NCBI GenBank assembly: GCA_002438625.1
Contig: DJPS01000054.1
Location: 1-50,016, forward strand
Reading direction: 5' to 3'
DNA length: 50,016 nt
Source: Christensenella sp. UBA6406
GTDB lineage: Bacteria; Bacillota; Clostridia; Christensenellales; UBA1242
Shown: one piece after another, positions 43,078-50,016 of the stretch
Position numbering within the stretch: position 1 is the stretch's first letter
Layout of the letters: each line of letters starts with the position of its first letter
Program-made: the position numbers and the translations under genes
The notes under the pieces: generated by a model
What the model was told of the DNA's origin: nothing
Databases searched by the model: none
Seen by the model: the letters and a program-made list of their open reading frames with translations, nothing else

Positions 43078-43581
43078 ATGAAAGATACAGGAATAGCAAG
43101 AAGAGTTGACCAACTTGGGCGAATTGTTTTGCCTATGGAGATAAGAAAAAAGTTAAAGATTGTTGAAGGGACACTTTTAAATTTATATATGGAAGATGAT
43201 GGCACGATTAAGTTAATAAAATATTCTCCGCTTTTAAATTTTAAAGAATATGCTGAAGATATTTTAAAAGAATTTGATGCTTGTACATATTTAATTTGCG
43301 ATGATAACAGCATAATTTTTGCTAACAAGTCATTTAAGAATTTGGTTGGCGGAAAAGTTGAAAATGCGGGGCTTGTTGACATTAGTGATTTTAAAATAAT
43401 TGAAAACGAGTTTTATTTAAATGAAAATTTTACAAGCAATTTTAAATATCATTACATATTTACAGTTAAAAAAGATGGCGATGTGTTTGGTTACATAATT
43501 TTTGCAAGTGAAAATGCGTTAAATAAAGAAGTGCTTGGCGAATGTAAATTTATTAGGAAATATATTTCATCAAAATTGTAA
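43078..43581 (+). CDS. spoVT: stage V sporulation protein T, AbrB-type regulator
   Basis: 167 residues from ATG 43078, ten bases after GAAGGAG; a TTG two codons earlier is too close to that site. Residues 1-50 are the AbrB/SpoVT swapped-hairpin DNA-binding domain (T-G-I-A-R-R-V-D-Q-L-G-R-I-V-L-P-M-E-I-R). The remaining 110 residues correspond to the GAF-like domain of SpoVT. SpoVT tunes forespore gene expression. It is followed by a SpoVB/YabM-like gene, the same order as in Bacillus, supporting orthology and a sporulating host. Confidence 0.93.
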   Translation: MKDTGIARRVDQLGRIVLPMEIRKKLKIVEGTLLNLYMEDDGTIKLIKYSPLLNFKEYAEDILKEFDACTYLICDDNSIIFANKSFKNLVGGKVENAGLVDISDFKIIENEFYLNENFTSNFKYHYIFTVKKDGDVFGYIIFASENALNKEVLGECKFIRKYISSKL

Positions 43582-43629
43582 CATTACATAAATGAACTAA
43601 ATGTTAAATTTTAAAAGGAGGTTTTTTAA

Positions 43630-45207
43630 ATGCGTAAAAAAATTGTAAATTATATAAATGCATTTAAAAATTCTTCTTTTTTAAAGGGCATTTTTGTGCT
43701 AGGTTTTAGCGGTGTTTTGTGTAAATTGATTGGCGTGTTTTATAGGATTCCACTTACAAACATTTTGGGCAGTGCAGGAATGGGGGTGTATGGACTTGTT
43801 TATCCTATTTATTCGCTTTTGCTTGTTGTGTCGTCCTCTGCATTGCCACTTGCACTTAGCAAAATTGTGGCAGAGAAAGTGGCGGTTAAAGATTTTGGTT
43901 ACATTAAAAGGCTTAAAAAAATTGCATTAAATTTAATGCTTCTTGTGGGTGGAGTTTTAACACTTTTGCTTATATTGTTAAGTGGCGTTATAACGAACTT
44001 GCAAGGTGTGGGTGATGCAAAGTTTGGCTTTATTTTCATTGCTCCATCTGTTTTAATTGTTGGGTTAATTTGTGTTTATAGGGGTGTGTTTCAAGGATTT
44101 GTTGAAATGAAACCAACAGCAATGTCGCAACTTATAGAGCAAGGTGTCAAGTTGGTTTTGGGGCTTATCTTATCAATTATGTTTTTGCCTTTTGGCATTT
44201 CTTATGCGGTTGGTGGGGCAATGCTGGCTATAACGATAAGTGAAGCGTTTGCTCTTTTATATTTAATAATTAAATTTAATCAACTTTATAAAAATAAGGC
44301 TGAATATAAAGTTTGTTTAAAAGAGAAAGCGGATAAGGGCGAAAATAAAAATAAAATAAAAATAAAATCAACAGAAATTTTAAGCAATTTAATTAAAGTG
44401 TGTGTGCCTATAACATTTAGCGGGCTTGTCATTCCTTTTTGTTTGGTTGTGGACAGTTTTTTAATTGTGAATGTGCTCGTAATGTATGGCAGTGAAATTG
44501 GGGTTGCACTTGCGGACTATGGACTTTATTCAAATGTTGTCAATACATTAATCAATGTACCGATTGTTTTAATTGGGTCGCTTGGTGCGGTTGCGTTGCC
44601 ACTTGTTGCAAAGACAGTTTTAGCAAAAGAACCGCTAAAAATGCGGGAAACTGTGGCGAAATGCATCAATTTTACGGCTTTTATTTGCGTGCCTTGTGTG
44701 CTTGTTTTTGCTATTTTTCCTATGCCTATTTTAAATGTGCTTTATCCCGCACTTTCAAGCGGAGAAATTGAAACGGGGTGCAGATTGCTTGTTATAAGTT
44801 CTAGCACGGTTTTGTCGCTTGGGGTTTTCTATATCTCCACAAGTGTGTTGCAGGGGTTAGGAAAAAATAAGTTCAGCATTATAAATTGTTGCATATGTTC
44901 TTTTTTAAGGATTTTAATTTATATTTTGCTTATGAAAATTTATGGCATTTATGCGGTTGCTATGGCGGGGGCGATTATGTATTTTGTTATGGCAATTATA
45001 AATGTGTGCTATATGATTAAGTGTGTAGGGAGCGAAAGGCTTGGCATTGTAAAAATATTTATGACTTCTATAATTTTTATTTGTATAACCTTGTGCAGCT
45101 ATTTGTGTTTGGTTGGCTTTATGGGTTGTTATGCAATTTTGCCAGCGTTAATTTTAAGCGGATTAATTTATTTGCTACTTAACTTTAAAGTGATTATAAA
45201 TGGTTGA
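43630..45207 (+). CDS. SpoVB/YabM-type lipid-linked oligosaccharide flippase
   Basis: 525 residues with about 14 membrane segments, a member of the MVF/polysaccharide transporter superfamily. The N-terminus F-L-K-G-I-F-V-L-G-F-S-G-V-L-C-K-L-I-G-V-F-Y-R-I-P is split by the typical turn, then L-G-x-x-G-x-G-V-Y-G-L-V-Y-P-I-Y, a hallmark of this group. Members move lipid II or other undecaprenyl-linked sugars across the membrane, some in spore cortex synthesis. The AAAGGAGG site is eight bases upstream; spoVT precedes by 48 bases. A Lys-rich loop lies near residues 225-245. Whether it flips lipid II or another substrate is not decidable. Confidence 0.9.
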   Translation: MRKKIVNYINAFKNSSFLKGIFVLGFSGVLCKLIGVFYRIPLTNILGSAGMGVYGLVYPIYSLLLVVSSSALPLALSKIVAEKVAVKDFGYIKRLKKIALNLMLLVGGVLTLLLILLSGVITNLQGVGDAKFGFIFIAPSVLIVGLICVYRGVFQGFVEMKPTAMSQLIEQGVKLVLGLILSIMFLPFGISYAVGGAMLAITISEAFALLYLIIKFNQLYKNKAEYKVCLKEKADKGENKNKIKIKSTEILSNLIKVCVPITFSGLVIPFCLVVDSFLIVNVLVMYGSEIGVALADYGLYSNVVNTLINVPIVLIGSLGAVALPLVAKTVLAKEPLKMRETVAKCINFTAFICVPCVLVFAIFPMPILNVLYPALSSGEIETGCRLLVISSSTVLSLGVFYISTSVLQGLGKNKFSIINCCICSFLRILIYILLMKIYGIYAVAMAGAIMYFVMAIINVCYMIKCVGSERLGIVKIFMTSIIFICITLCSYLCLVGFMGCYAILPALILSGLIYLLLNFKVIING

Positions 45208-45332
45208 TAAAATTGATAAGAGTTTATAAGGGGCGGAAAGGGTTGTTAAATTATTGAAAATACTTCAATATTTAATTAATTATTTTGCCTTTTATTTTAA
45301 ATGTTTTTAAGTGCGAATAGGCTATGTAGGGG

Positions 45333-45361
45333 TTGACTTTTTTATTATTTTATGCTATAAT
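45333..45361 (+). promoter_or_regulatory. promoter of the DedA/VTT gene
   Basis: TTGACT, 17 bp, TATAAT with TGC before the -10. Confidence 0.85.
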
Positions 45362-45413
45362 TAATTGTAAATAATTATATAAAAATCAATTTTTAAAAAG
45401 TGAAGAATTGTAA

Positions 45414-46355
45414 ATGGATAATTTGAAAGGAAATGAGAATGCTGTAAAAGCAAATGAAAACAAACAGGATAAGCAAACGAAAAAGAAAAAGATTTTAAAA
45501 ATTGTTATTCTTATTTTGGTTGTTGCCCTTATAAGTGTTGCATTGTTTTTTGCCCTTAAAGCACTTGGGGTTACGGATAGAGAGAGTTTGCAAGCGATAA
45601 TTGAAAGGTGTGGCATATGGGGCAATGTTGTGTTTGTTTTGCTATTTGTTGCTGTAACAGTGCTTTTGTGTTTTGTTCCAGCGACAACGGCGACATTTTT
45701 GATTGTGGGGGCGTTGATTTTCCCACCGTGGGAAGCGTTTATTCTTTGCACTATTGCGGTGTTTATCTCATCATCACTTATGTTTTTTGTGGGCGATAAA
45801 CTTGGCGAAAGGGCTGTTATAAGGCTTGTGGGCAAGGAAAGTTTGGAAAAGGCACAAAATTTGATAGATGTAAAAAGTAAATTATTTTTGCCACTTATGT
45901 TTTTGTTTCCTGGTTTTCCAGATGATGCGTTATGTATGGTTGCGGGAATGACAAAAATGAAATATTGGTATTTTGCAACTATTGTGGCAATTTGCAGAAC
46001 ATTTGGCGTTGCAACTTTTGTGTTCATTGGTAGCGGGGTTTTGCCGTTTGGTGAGCTTAATGTTATAGAATGGTTTATGCTTATTAATATTTTAATTTTT
46101 GATGTCGTGCTAATTTTTAAGTATAGTGATAAAATTGAAAAATTAATTTTTAAAAAGCGTGCCGAAAAGAACGCTGAAAGTGGCAGTGATGTGGTGGTTG
46201 GAAGTGCTGAGAATGCTGAAAATAATGAAATAAATTATAATGCCGATTTAAATGTTGGTGGCAGTGGCGAATGTGAAGCGGTAAAGGATGAAAGCGAGAT
46301 TGTAAAAGATTTAAACAAAGCAGAAAGTGAAGATAAAGCAAATGCTGATAAATAA
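45414..46355 (+). CDS. VTT (DedA/TVP38/TMEM64) family membrane protein
   Basis: 313 residues. A Lys/Asn-rich cytoplasmic N-terminus (1-28) precedes about six hydrophobic segments. The VTT signature region includes F-V-P-A-T-T-A-T-F-L-I-V-G-A-L-I-F (about 84-100), G-D-K-L-G (about 127-131) and the re-entrant F-P-G-F-P-D-D-A-L-C-M-V-A-G-M-T (about 165-180). Relatives act as phospholipid or undecaprenyl-phosphate scramblases/translocases. The last 70 residues are an acidic, Ala/Glu/Asp-rich tail not typical of the family. The ribosome site is weak. Confidence 0.88.
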   Translation: MDNLKGNENAVKANENKQDKQTKKKKILKIVILILVVALISVALFFALKALGVTDRESLQAIIERCGIWGNVVFVLLFVAVTVLLCFVPATTATFLIVGALIFPPWEAFILCTIAVFISSSLMFFVGDKLGERAVIRLVGKESLEKAQNLIDVKSKLFLPLMFLFPGFPDDALCMVAGMTKMKYWYFATIVAICRTFGVATFVFIGSGVLPFGELNVIEWFMLINILIFDVVLIFKYSDKIEKLIFKKRAEKNAESGSDVVVGSAENAENNEINYNADLNVGGSGECEAVKDESEIVKDLNKAESEDKANADK

Positions 46356-46422
46356 AATTGAAATCATTTATTTATGGGCAATTTGGTTTAAAGAAAAGAT
46401 TTTAGTTGTGAAAAAGGTGAAA

Positions 46423-46430
46423 ATGTAATG
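46423..46430 (+). promoter_or_regulatory. start-stop ATG-TAA overlapping a start codon (ATGTAATG)
   Basis: AAGGTG is four bases before an ATG immediately followed by TAA, and the last two codons share bases with the true ATG at 46428. Ribosomes initiating at the first ATG could terminate and restart at the second. Confidence 0.45.
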
Positions 46431-46790
46431 TCAGTTAATGAAGAAAAAATGGAAAAGATTCATGCAGAATTTTACAGTATGAATAGAGAATTTTATATAG
46501 ATGAATGCAATAAAACAAAAAAATTGATAAATTTTAATGCCGAATTGGAATATTGTTTTAGGTTTAATGAGGCAAAGGGCAATGTTGAAAATTGCGAAAA
46601 GTTGTTAATTTTATTTAAGAATAACACATTCTATAAAGATAAGAAATTAAGATTTTATGATGATGACTTGCCAAAGAATGTTGAAGATTTTATTCATACT
46701 TTATTTTTGCAATATAGTGAAATTAAGTTAAGAAGCAAAAGTGCTAGGGCAAAAGTAAACAATAAAATCATTTGCGAATTTGAAAAATAA
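46428..46790 (+). CDS. small hypothetical protein, 120 residues
   Basis: A hydrophilic, helical protein without export or membrane signals and with three Cys. No family recognised. It starts at the overlapping TAATG of a start-stop pair. The next gene follows after about 90 bases with no terminator, so the two are probably co-transcribed. Confidence 0.6.
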   Translation: MSVNEEKMEKIHAEFYSMNREFYIDECNKTKKLINFNAELEYCFRFNEAKGNVENCEKLLILFKNNTFYKDKKLRFYDDDLPKNVEDFIHTLFLQYSEIKLRSKSARAKVNNKIICEFEK

Positions 46791-46882
46791 AATATAAAAA
46801 TTGTTGTAAAGATAAAATTGTTGCGTTGTCTTTAAGTGGGTTTAAGGGCGAAAAAGAAAGAAATTTGAAAAAGGGGGATAAG

Positions 46883-48205
46883 ATGAAGTTAAACAAAGTT
46901 GAAGATAAAATTGAAGATAAGAGCGTTAAAGAATTAATATATGATAATGTTGTTGGGTATGATGAATATTTTGATGCCGTTTTTAATCCATTTAGTTACG
47001 ATACCAATGTTAAACGCAGTTTTAGTTATAAAGACTTGGATGATGTGGAGAATTTAAAAAGTTTAACAATAAATCATCAACCCAATTTAACTAATTTAAA
47101 TTTAAGCAAATTGTGTGGGTTAGAAAAGTTGGAAATTTGCCACAATTATAATTTAAAATCAATATTTTTGCCTTTTGATTTAAAGAATATGAAAGAACTT
47201 TCAGTTATGTGCAATAATGAGCAAGTTGACTTGCAGGGCAATGATTTGGCTAATTTGATTAAAAGTGCGATAAGCGGGCAAAACGAGTTAAGGAAAATTA
47301 AAGTTGATGCATCATTTTATTTTGACATAATTGATAAGTTGCAAAATGAATTAAAAAATAATAAATTTGCTTTTTTATTTAATGATTTAATGGTGTGGTG
47401 CGATAATGTTTCAACATTTGGGCAAACTGAGTTGTCAACAAATCAAATGCAAGAGTATGAAAGAAAGATTGAAAGTTTTTTACAAAGCATCCAGCCATTG
47501 TCTAAGGAAAATCAAAAGGAAACTTTTGCAAAGATTTATGCAAAATTTATAACAACTTTTAAATATGATGAAGAGTTGATTGATTTGCCAGCATATAGAA
47601 ATGCACTTTTGCAATATTTGATAAATGTGGATAAAGGAAATGCGACAAAGGGTCAGGCAAGTGCGTTTTCAAGGTTATTTAAAACTAATCATTGCTATGA
47701 TATTTTTGAGAGAAAAAGGGCGGTTTGTCAAGGGTTTAGCAAGGCACTTATATTGATGCTTGGCAAGTGTGGGATAAAGGCAAGTGAGATTGTGTGTATA
47801 GCAAGTGGGAACGAGTTCCATTCAGTTGTAAAGGTAACCTTGAATGATGGCAGAAACTTTATTGTTGACCCAACTTGGGACATAAAGAGTTTTACGAAAA
47901 TGGAGAACACAACAGCAATGAACCCCGCTATAATGAATAAATACATAATGCAAAAGGTAGATTTTAATAGTGAGGAATATTTTTCAATGAATAGGGCGGA
48001 TTTTGATTTACTTAAAAATTATTTCTCTTCCGCTTTAAAGTTAGAGTGTGGCAAACTTAAATTGAGAGAAGTTGAAAAAGAGAAAAAGGAAGAAAATGCA
48101 AAGCAGATTTTGGCTAGCGAGTTTGAGCTTGCGGAAGAACCAAATTTAATAAGCAAAAATGAAAAAGCGTGTCAAAATGGAATTGGCAAGATAAACGCAA
48201 AATGA
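46883..48205 (+). CDS. transglutaminase-like protein with LRR-like N-terminus
   Basis: 440 residues from the ATG behind AAGGGGG; a TTG 19 codons earlier has no ribosome site. Residues about 55-110 resemble one or two leucine-rich repeats (L-x-x-L-x-I-x-x-x-x-x-L). The C-terminal half is a transglutaminase/protease-like fold with Cys282 (R-A-V-C-Q-G-F-S), His313 (E-F-H-S-V-V-K-V) and Asp329 (F-I-V-D-P-T-W-D) as the catalytic triad. Such domains cut or cross-link proteins. There is no signal peptide or membrane segment, which is unusual, since many relatives are exported. A strong terminator follows. Confidence 0.82.
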   Translation: MKLNKVEDKIEDKSVKELIYDNVVGYDEYFDAVFNPFSYDTNVKRSFSYKDLDDVENLKSLTINHQPNLTNLNLSKLCGLEKLEICHNYNLKSIFLPFDLKNMKELSVMCNNEQVDLQGNDLANLIKSAISGQNELRKIKVDASFYFDIIDKLQNELKNNKFAFLFNDLMVWCDNVSTFGQTELSTNQMQEYERKIESFLQSIQPLSKENQKETFAKIYAKFITTFKYDEELIDLPAYRNALLQYLINVDKGNATKGQASAFSRLFKTNHCYDIFERKRAVCQGFSKALILMLGKCGIKASEIVCIASGNEFHSVVKVTLNDGRNFIVDPTWDIKSFTKMENTTAMNPAIMNKYIMQKVDFNSEEYFSMNRADFDLLKNYFSSALKLECGKLKLREVEKEKKEENAKQILASEFELAEEPNLISKNEKACQNGIGKINAK

Positions 48206-48264
48206 ATTTAATTTAAAGTAAATTTGTTTGTAAAGATAAAATGCAATGTGAGAAAAGTGAAAAA

Positions 48265-48313
48265 GAAAAATAGCATTAAATTAATTTAATAATAAGATAA
48301 TGCTATTTTTTTG
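48265..48313. terminator. bidirectional terminator, 11-bp perfect stem
   Basis: AAATAGCATTA (48268-48278) and TAATGCTATTT (48298-48308) are perfect arms with an A-rich flank and a T-run. It ends both the transglutaminase-like gene and the convergent murG. Confidence 0.88.
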
Positions 48314-48397
48314 TTTGTGTTTAAAGGTGTTGTTTGTTTTAATTTTTAATTATAAGGGTATGAATTGTTAAAAAGAAATAATTTAAAATGAATAAAA

Positions 48398-49465
48398 TTA
48401 TTTTGCAACATATTTTTCAATAATCTCGCAAACTGCTTTTGTCCCATTTGTTTGGGTGGCGGACATTTTGCTAACAAGGGCAGATTGCATATTTAATGTT
48501 TTTGCAATCTCTTGCATTAGGTTTTCGCTTGTTAAATCTTCTTCCATTAAAACATTTGCAAATCCATTTTTATTAAAATATTTTGCATTTTCTATTTGGT
48601 CGCCACGGCTAACTTTTGCAGATAGTGGAATGATTAACATTGGTTTTTTTAATGCTAAAAGTTCAAAAAGAGTGTTGCTTCCACCACGAGTTACAACAAC
48701 ATTTGCAAGTGAAAAATAATCTTCTATATTTTCTGCATATTCAATTTGAAAATAGTTTTTTGGGTATGTTGTGCTTTTATCAATCTTTCCTTTGCCTGTT
48801 ATATGTAAAATATTAAAGTCTTTGGATAAGGTATCAATATTTTTCCTAATTGCATTATTTATATTTGCACTGCCCAAACTTCCGCCCAAAATCAAAACAA
48901 AGGGTAGGGCGTTAGAAATGTTTAAATTTGTCTTTAATTTTTGTGCGTTGCCATTAAAGATTTGTTTTCTTAGTGGTGAACCCGTAAAAATGCCATTTTT
49001 AATTTTGTTTGCGGTTACGGAAAAACTTGTGCAAACTGCTTTGCACTTTTTTGCTATAAGTTTGTTTGCTAATCCTAAACTTAAATCACTTTCGTGCGTT
49101 ATGCATGGCACGCCTAACTTATGCCCCGCCAAAACTACGGGCACACTTGCAAATCCGCCTTTACTGAAAATAAGTGCGGGTTTTTCCTCTTTTATAATTT
49201 CTTTCGCCTCCTTTATGCCTGTTATAAGTTTAAATGGGATGCAAAGATTATCAATAATGCTCTTAAAGGTTAAACTGCGGTTAAGTTTTGCCGTTTCTAT
49301 TTCTTTGTATTCCATAAGTTTAGATGCAATGCCTTTTTCAAGCCCGCTTTTTGTCCCAATATAAATAAAATCATATTTGTCCTTTAATGCTTCAAAAATT
49401 GCAATGTTTGGCGTGAAATGCCCAAGTGTCCCACCGCCACATAAAATTATTTTTTGCTTGTTCAT
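48398..49465 (-). CDS. murG: MurG, lipid II-forming N-acetylglucosaminyltransferase
   Basis: 355 residues from the ATG at 49465 behind AAAGGAG; an ATG 12 codons earlier has no site. Motifs: G-G-G-T-L-G-H-F-T-P-N near residues 10-20 (usually G-G-T-x-G-H), F-S-K-G-G-F-A-S-V-P near 101-110, H-E-S-D near 127-130, G-G-S-L-G-S near 205, and R-G-G-S-N-T-L-F-E then K-P-M-L-I-I-P for UDP-GlcNAc binding. MurG adds GlcNAc to lipid I on the inner membrane face. Here it stands alone rather than in a division/cell-wall cluster, so it could be the sole murG or a second paralogue. Confidence 0.92.
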   Translation of the reverse strand: MNKQKIILCGGGTLGHFTPNIAIFEALKDKYDFIYIGTKSGLEKGIASKLMEYKEIETAKLNRSLTFKSIIDNLCIPFKLITGIKEAKEIIKEEKPALIFSKGGFASVPVVLAGHKLGVPCITHESDLSLGLANKLIAKKCKAVCTSFSVTANKIKNGIFTGSPLRKQIFNGNAQKLKTNLNISNALPFVLILGGSLGSANINNAIRKNIDTLSKDFNILHITGKGKIDKSTTYPKNYFQIEYAENIEDYFSLANVVVTRGGSNTLFELLALKKPMLIIPLSAKVSRGDQIENAKYFNKNGFANVLMEEDLTSENLMQEIAKTLNMQSALVSKMSATQTNGTKAVCEIIEKYVAK

Positions 49466-50016
49466 TATCTCTCCTTTATCTTCTATAAATATATTATGCA
49501 ATTTAACAAAGTTTTATAAATAGCAAATTTGTCCATTAAGAGCAACGGGATTAAAGATTTATACAACAAGAGTAAAACCGCTCGCTAAGGATGATTGATA
49601 GGGTCGCTCGCCCCAAGTGCGGATAAAGGCGAACCACGCACACAACTCTCCCGCCACATTCTCATACACTCAGCAACTCACACACGCCACAACAAACCAA
49701 TCGCCTTTGCCCATGCACTTGACTGCTCGCTCAGTCCGCTTTCGCTCAGCGTCCGTTTCCTTTCATAATAAAACATTAAGCCACAAAACTTTAAGTAAAG
49801 CAAAATTTAATTTTTTCATTTAATTTAAAATGTAAAATATTTAAATCTAATAATAAAAACTTATCCACTTTTTATAAGTTAATGTGGAAAAGTTAAACTG
49901 ACAAAAATTGCAAAAGTTATTAAAAAGGGGCGATAAAGCATTAAAATATGGCAAAAAATTAAAATTTTTTCATTTTTTTGGGGAAAAGAGCGTAAAATGC
50001 TTGACAAAAGGCGGGG
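49466..50016. other. terminal noncoding region
   Basis: About 49575-49755 is conspicuously richer in G+C than anything nearby, with repeated CGCTCGC (49579-49585, 49605-49611) and CGCTCAG (49728-49734, 49743-49749) and no credible gene. After it come DnaA-box-like sites (49858-49894), an AT-rich stretch, and a TTGACA at 50001-50006 that may be the -35 of a promoter continuing past the edge. Confidence 0.5.
49858..49894. repeat. inverted repeat with two DnaA-box-like sequences
   Basis: AACTTATCCAC (49858-49868) and GTGGAAAAGTT (49884-49894) are inverted with one mismatch. TTATCCACT and the inverted TGTGGAAAA each differ from the DnaA box TTATCCACA by one base. Confidence 0.4.

Noticed and set aside
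49575..49640. Possible tRNA in the G+C-rich patch
   Set aside because: No acceptor/T-arm pattern such as GGTTCRANYCC and no cloverleaf on either strand.
1..50016. Mollicute-type code (TGA as Trp), suggested by the low G+C
   Set aside because: TGA ends real genes (flippase, transglutaminase-like) and Trp is TGG throughout; spore genes also exclude it.

Overview
The window is about 70% A+T and uses the standard bacterial code, with TGA as a stop (for example at 45205-45207 and 48203-48205). Gene content points to a low-GC, endospore-forming Bacillota, most likely an uncultured clostridial gut lineage: a SpoVM peptide, SpoVT next to a SpoVB/YabM-type flippase as in Bacillus, a collagen-like exosporium-type protein, a DivIVA-like protein, MazF, HflX and very large Ig-like surface proteins. 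This placement is inference; there is no rRNA, tRNA or marker set in the window. Promoters are unusually legible: TTGACN or a close variant, almost always exactly 17 bp, then TATAAT/TAAAAT, often with an extended TG.

Layout. 1-5.4 kb: a gene 3' end, a small lipoprotein, an unknown protein on the minus strand and a GLUG-repeat adhesin-like protein. 5.6-8.4 kb: mazF, lgt with a long Lys-rich tail, and a DivIVA-like protein. 8.7-10 kb: a DUF4373-like (phage replisome organiser type) gene followed by 0.8 kb of very AT-rich, hairpin-rich DNA. 10-15.6 kb, minus strand: M6-like metalloprotease, its membrane-protein partner and a CtpE-like P-type ATPase. 15.6-17.6 kb: almost no protein genes, but it holds a 25-codon spoVM gene, a 69-nt hairpin and a consensus promoter firing into a pseudoknot-like structure. 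17.6-21.4 kb: InlB-repeat lipoprotein, TM protein, hflX. 21.6-23.5 kb, minus: collagen-like protein and an unknown membrane protein. 23.6-25.7 kb: tsaE-tsaB-rimI. 26-41.7 kb: a 2643-residue Ig-like surface protein, an 1873-residue repeat lipoprotein and two small membrane proteins. 41.7-42.97 kb: a self-contained hicA-hicB-secB-like module. 43-46.4 kb: spoVT, spoVB-like, DedA/VTT protein. 46.4-49.5 kb: small unknown protein, transglutaminase-like protein, and murG on the minus strand. The last 0.5 kb is noncoding, with a G+C-rich patch and DnaA-box-like sites.

How the parts fit. Lgt would lipidate the three lipoproteins encoded here. MurG, the flippase, Lgt and the DivIVA-like protein serve envelope growth; SpoVM, SpoVT and possibly the collagen-like protein serve spore formation. 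TsaE/TsaB belong to tRNA t6A synthesis. The most notable unit is the HicAB toxin-antitoxin pair fused into an operon with a SecB-like chaperone: a toxin-antitoxin-chaperone (TAC) arrangement with its own promoter, palindromic operator and a terminator starting inside the last codons. Its toxin reading frame is broken by an apparent one-base deletion.
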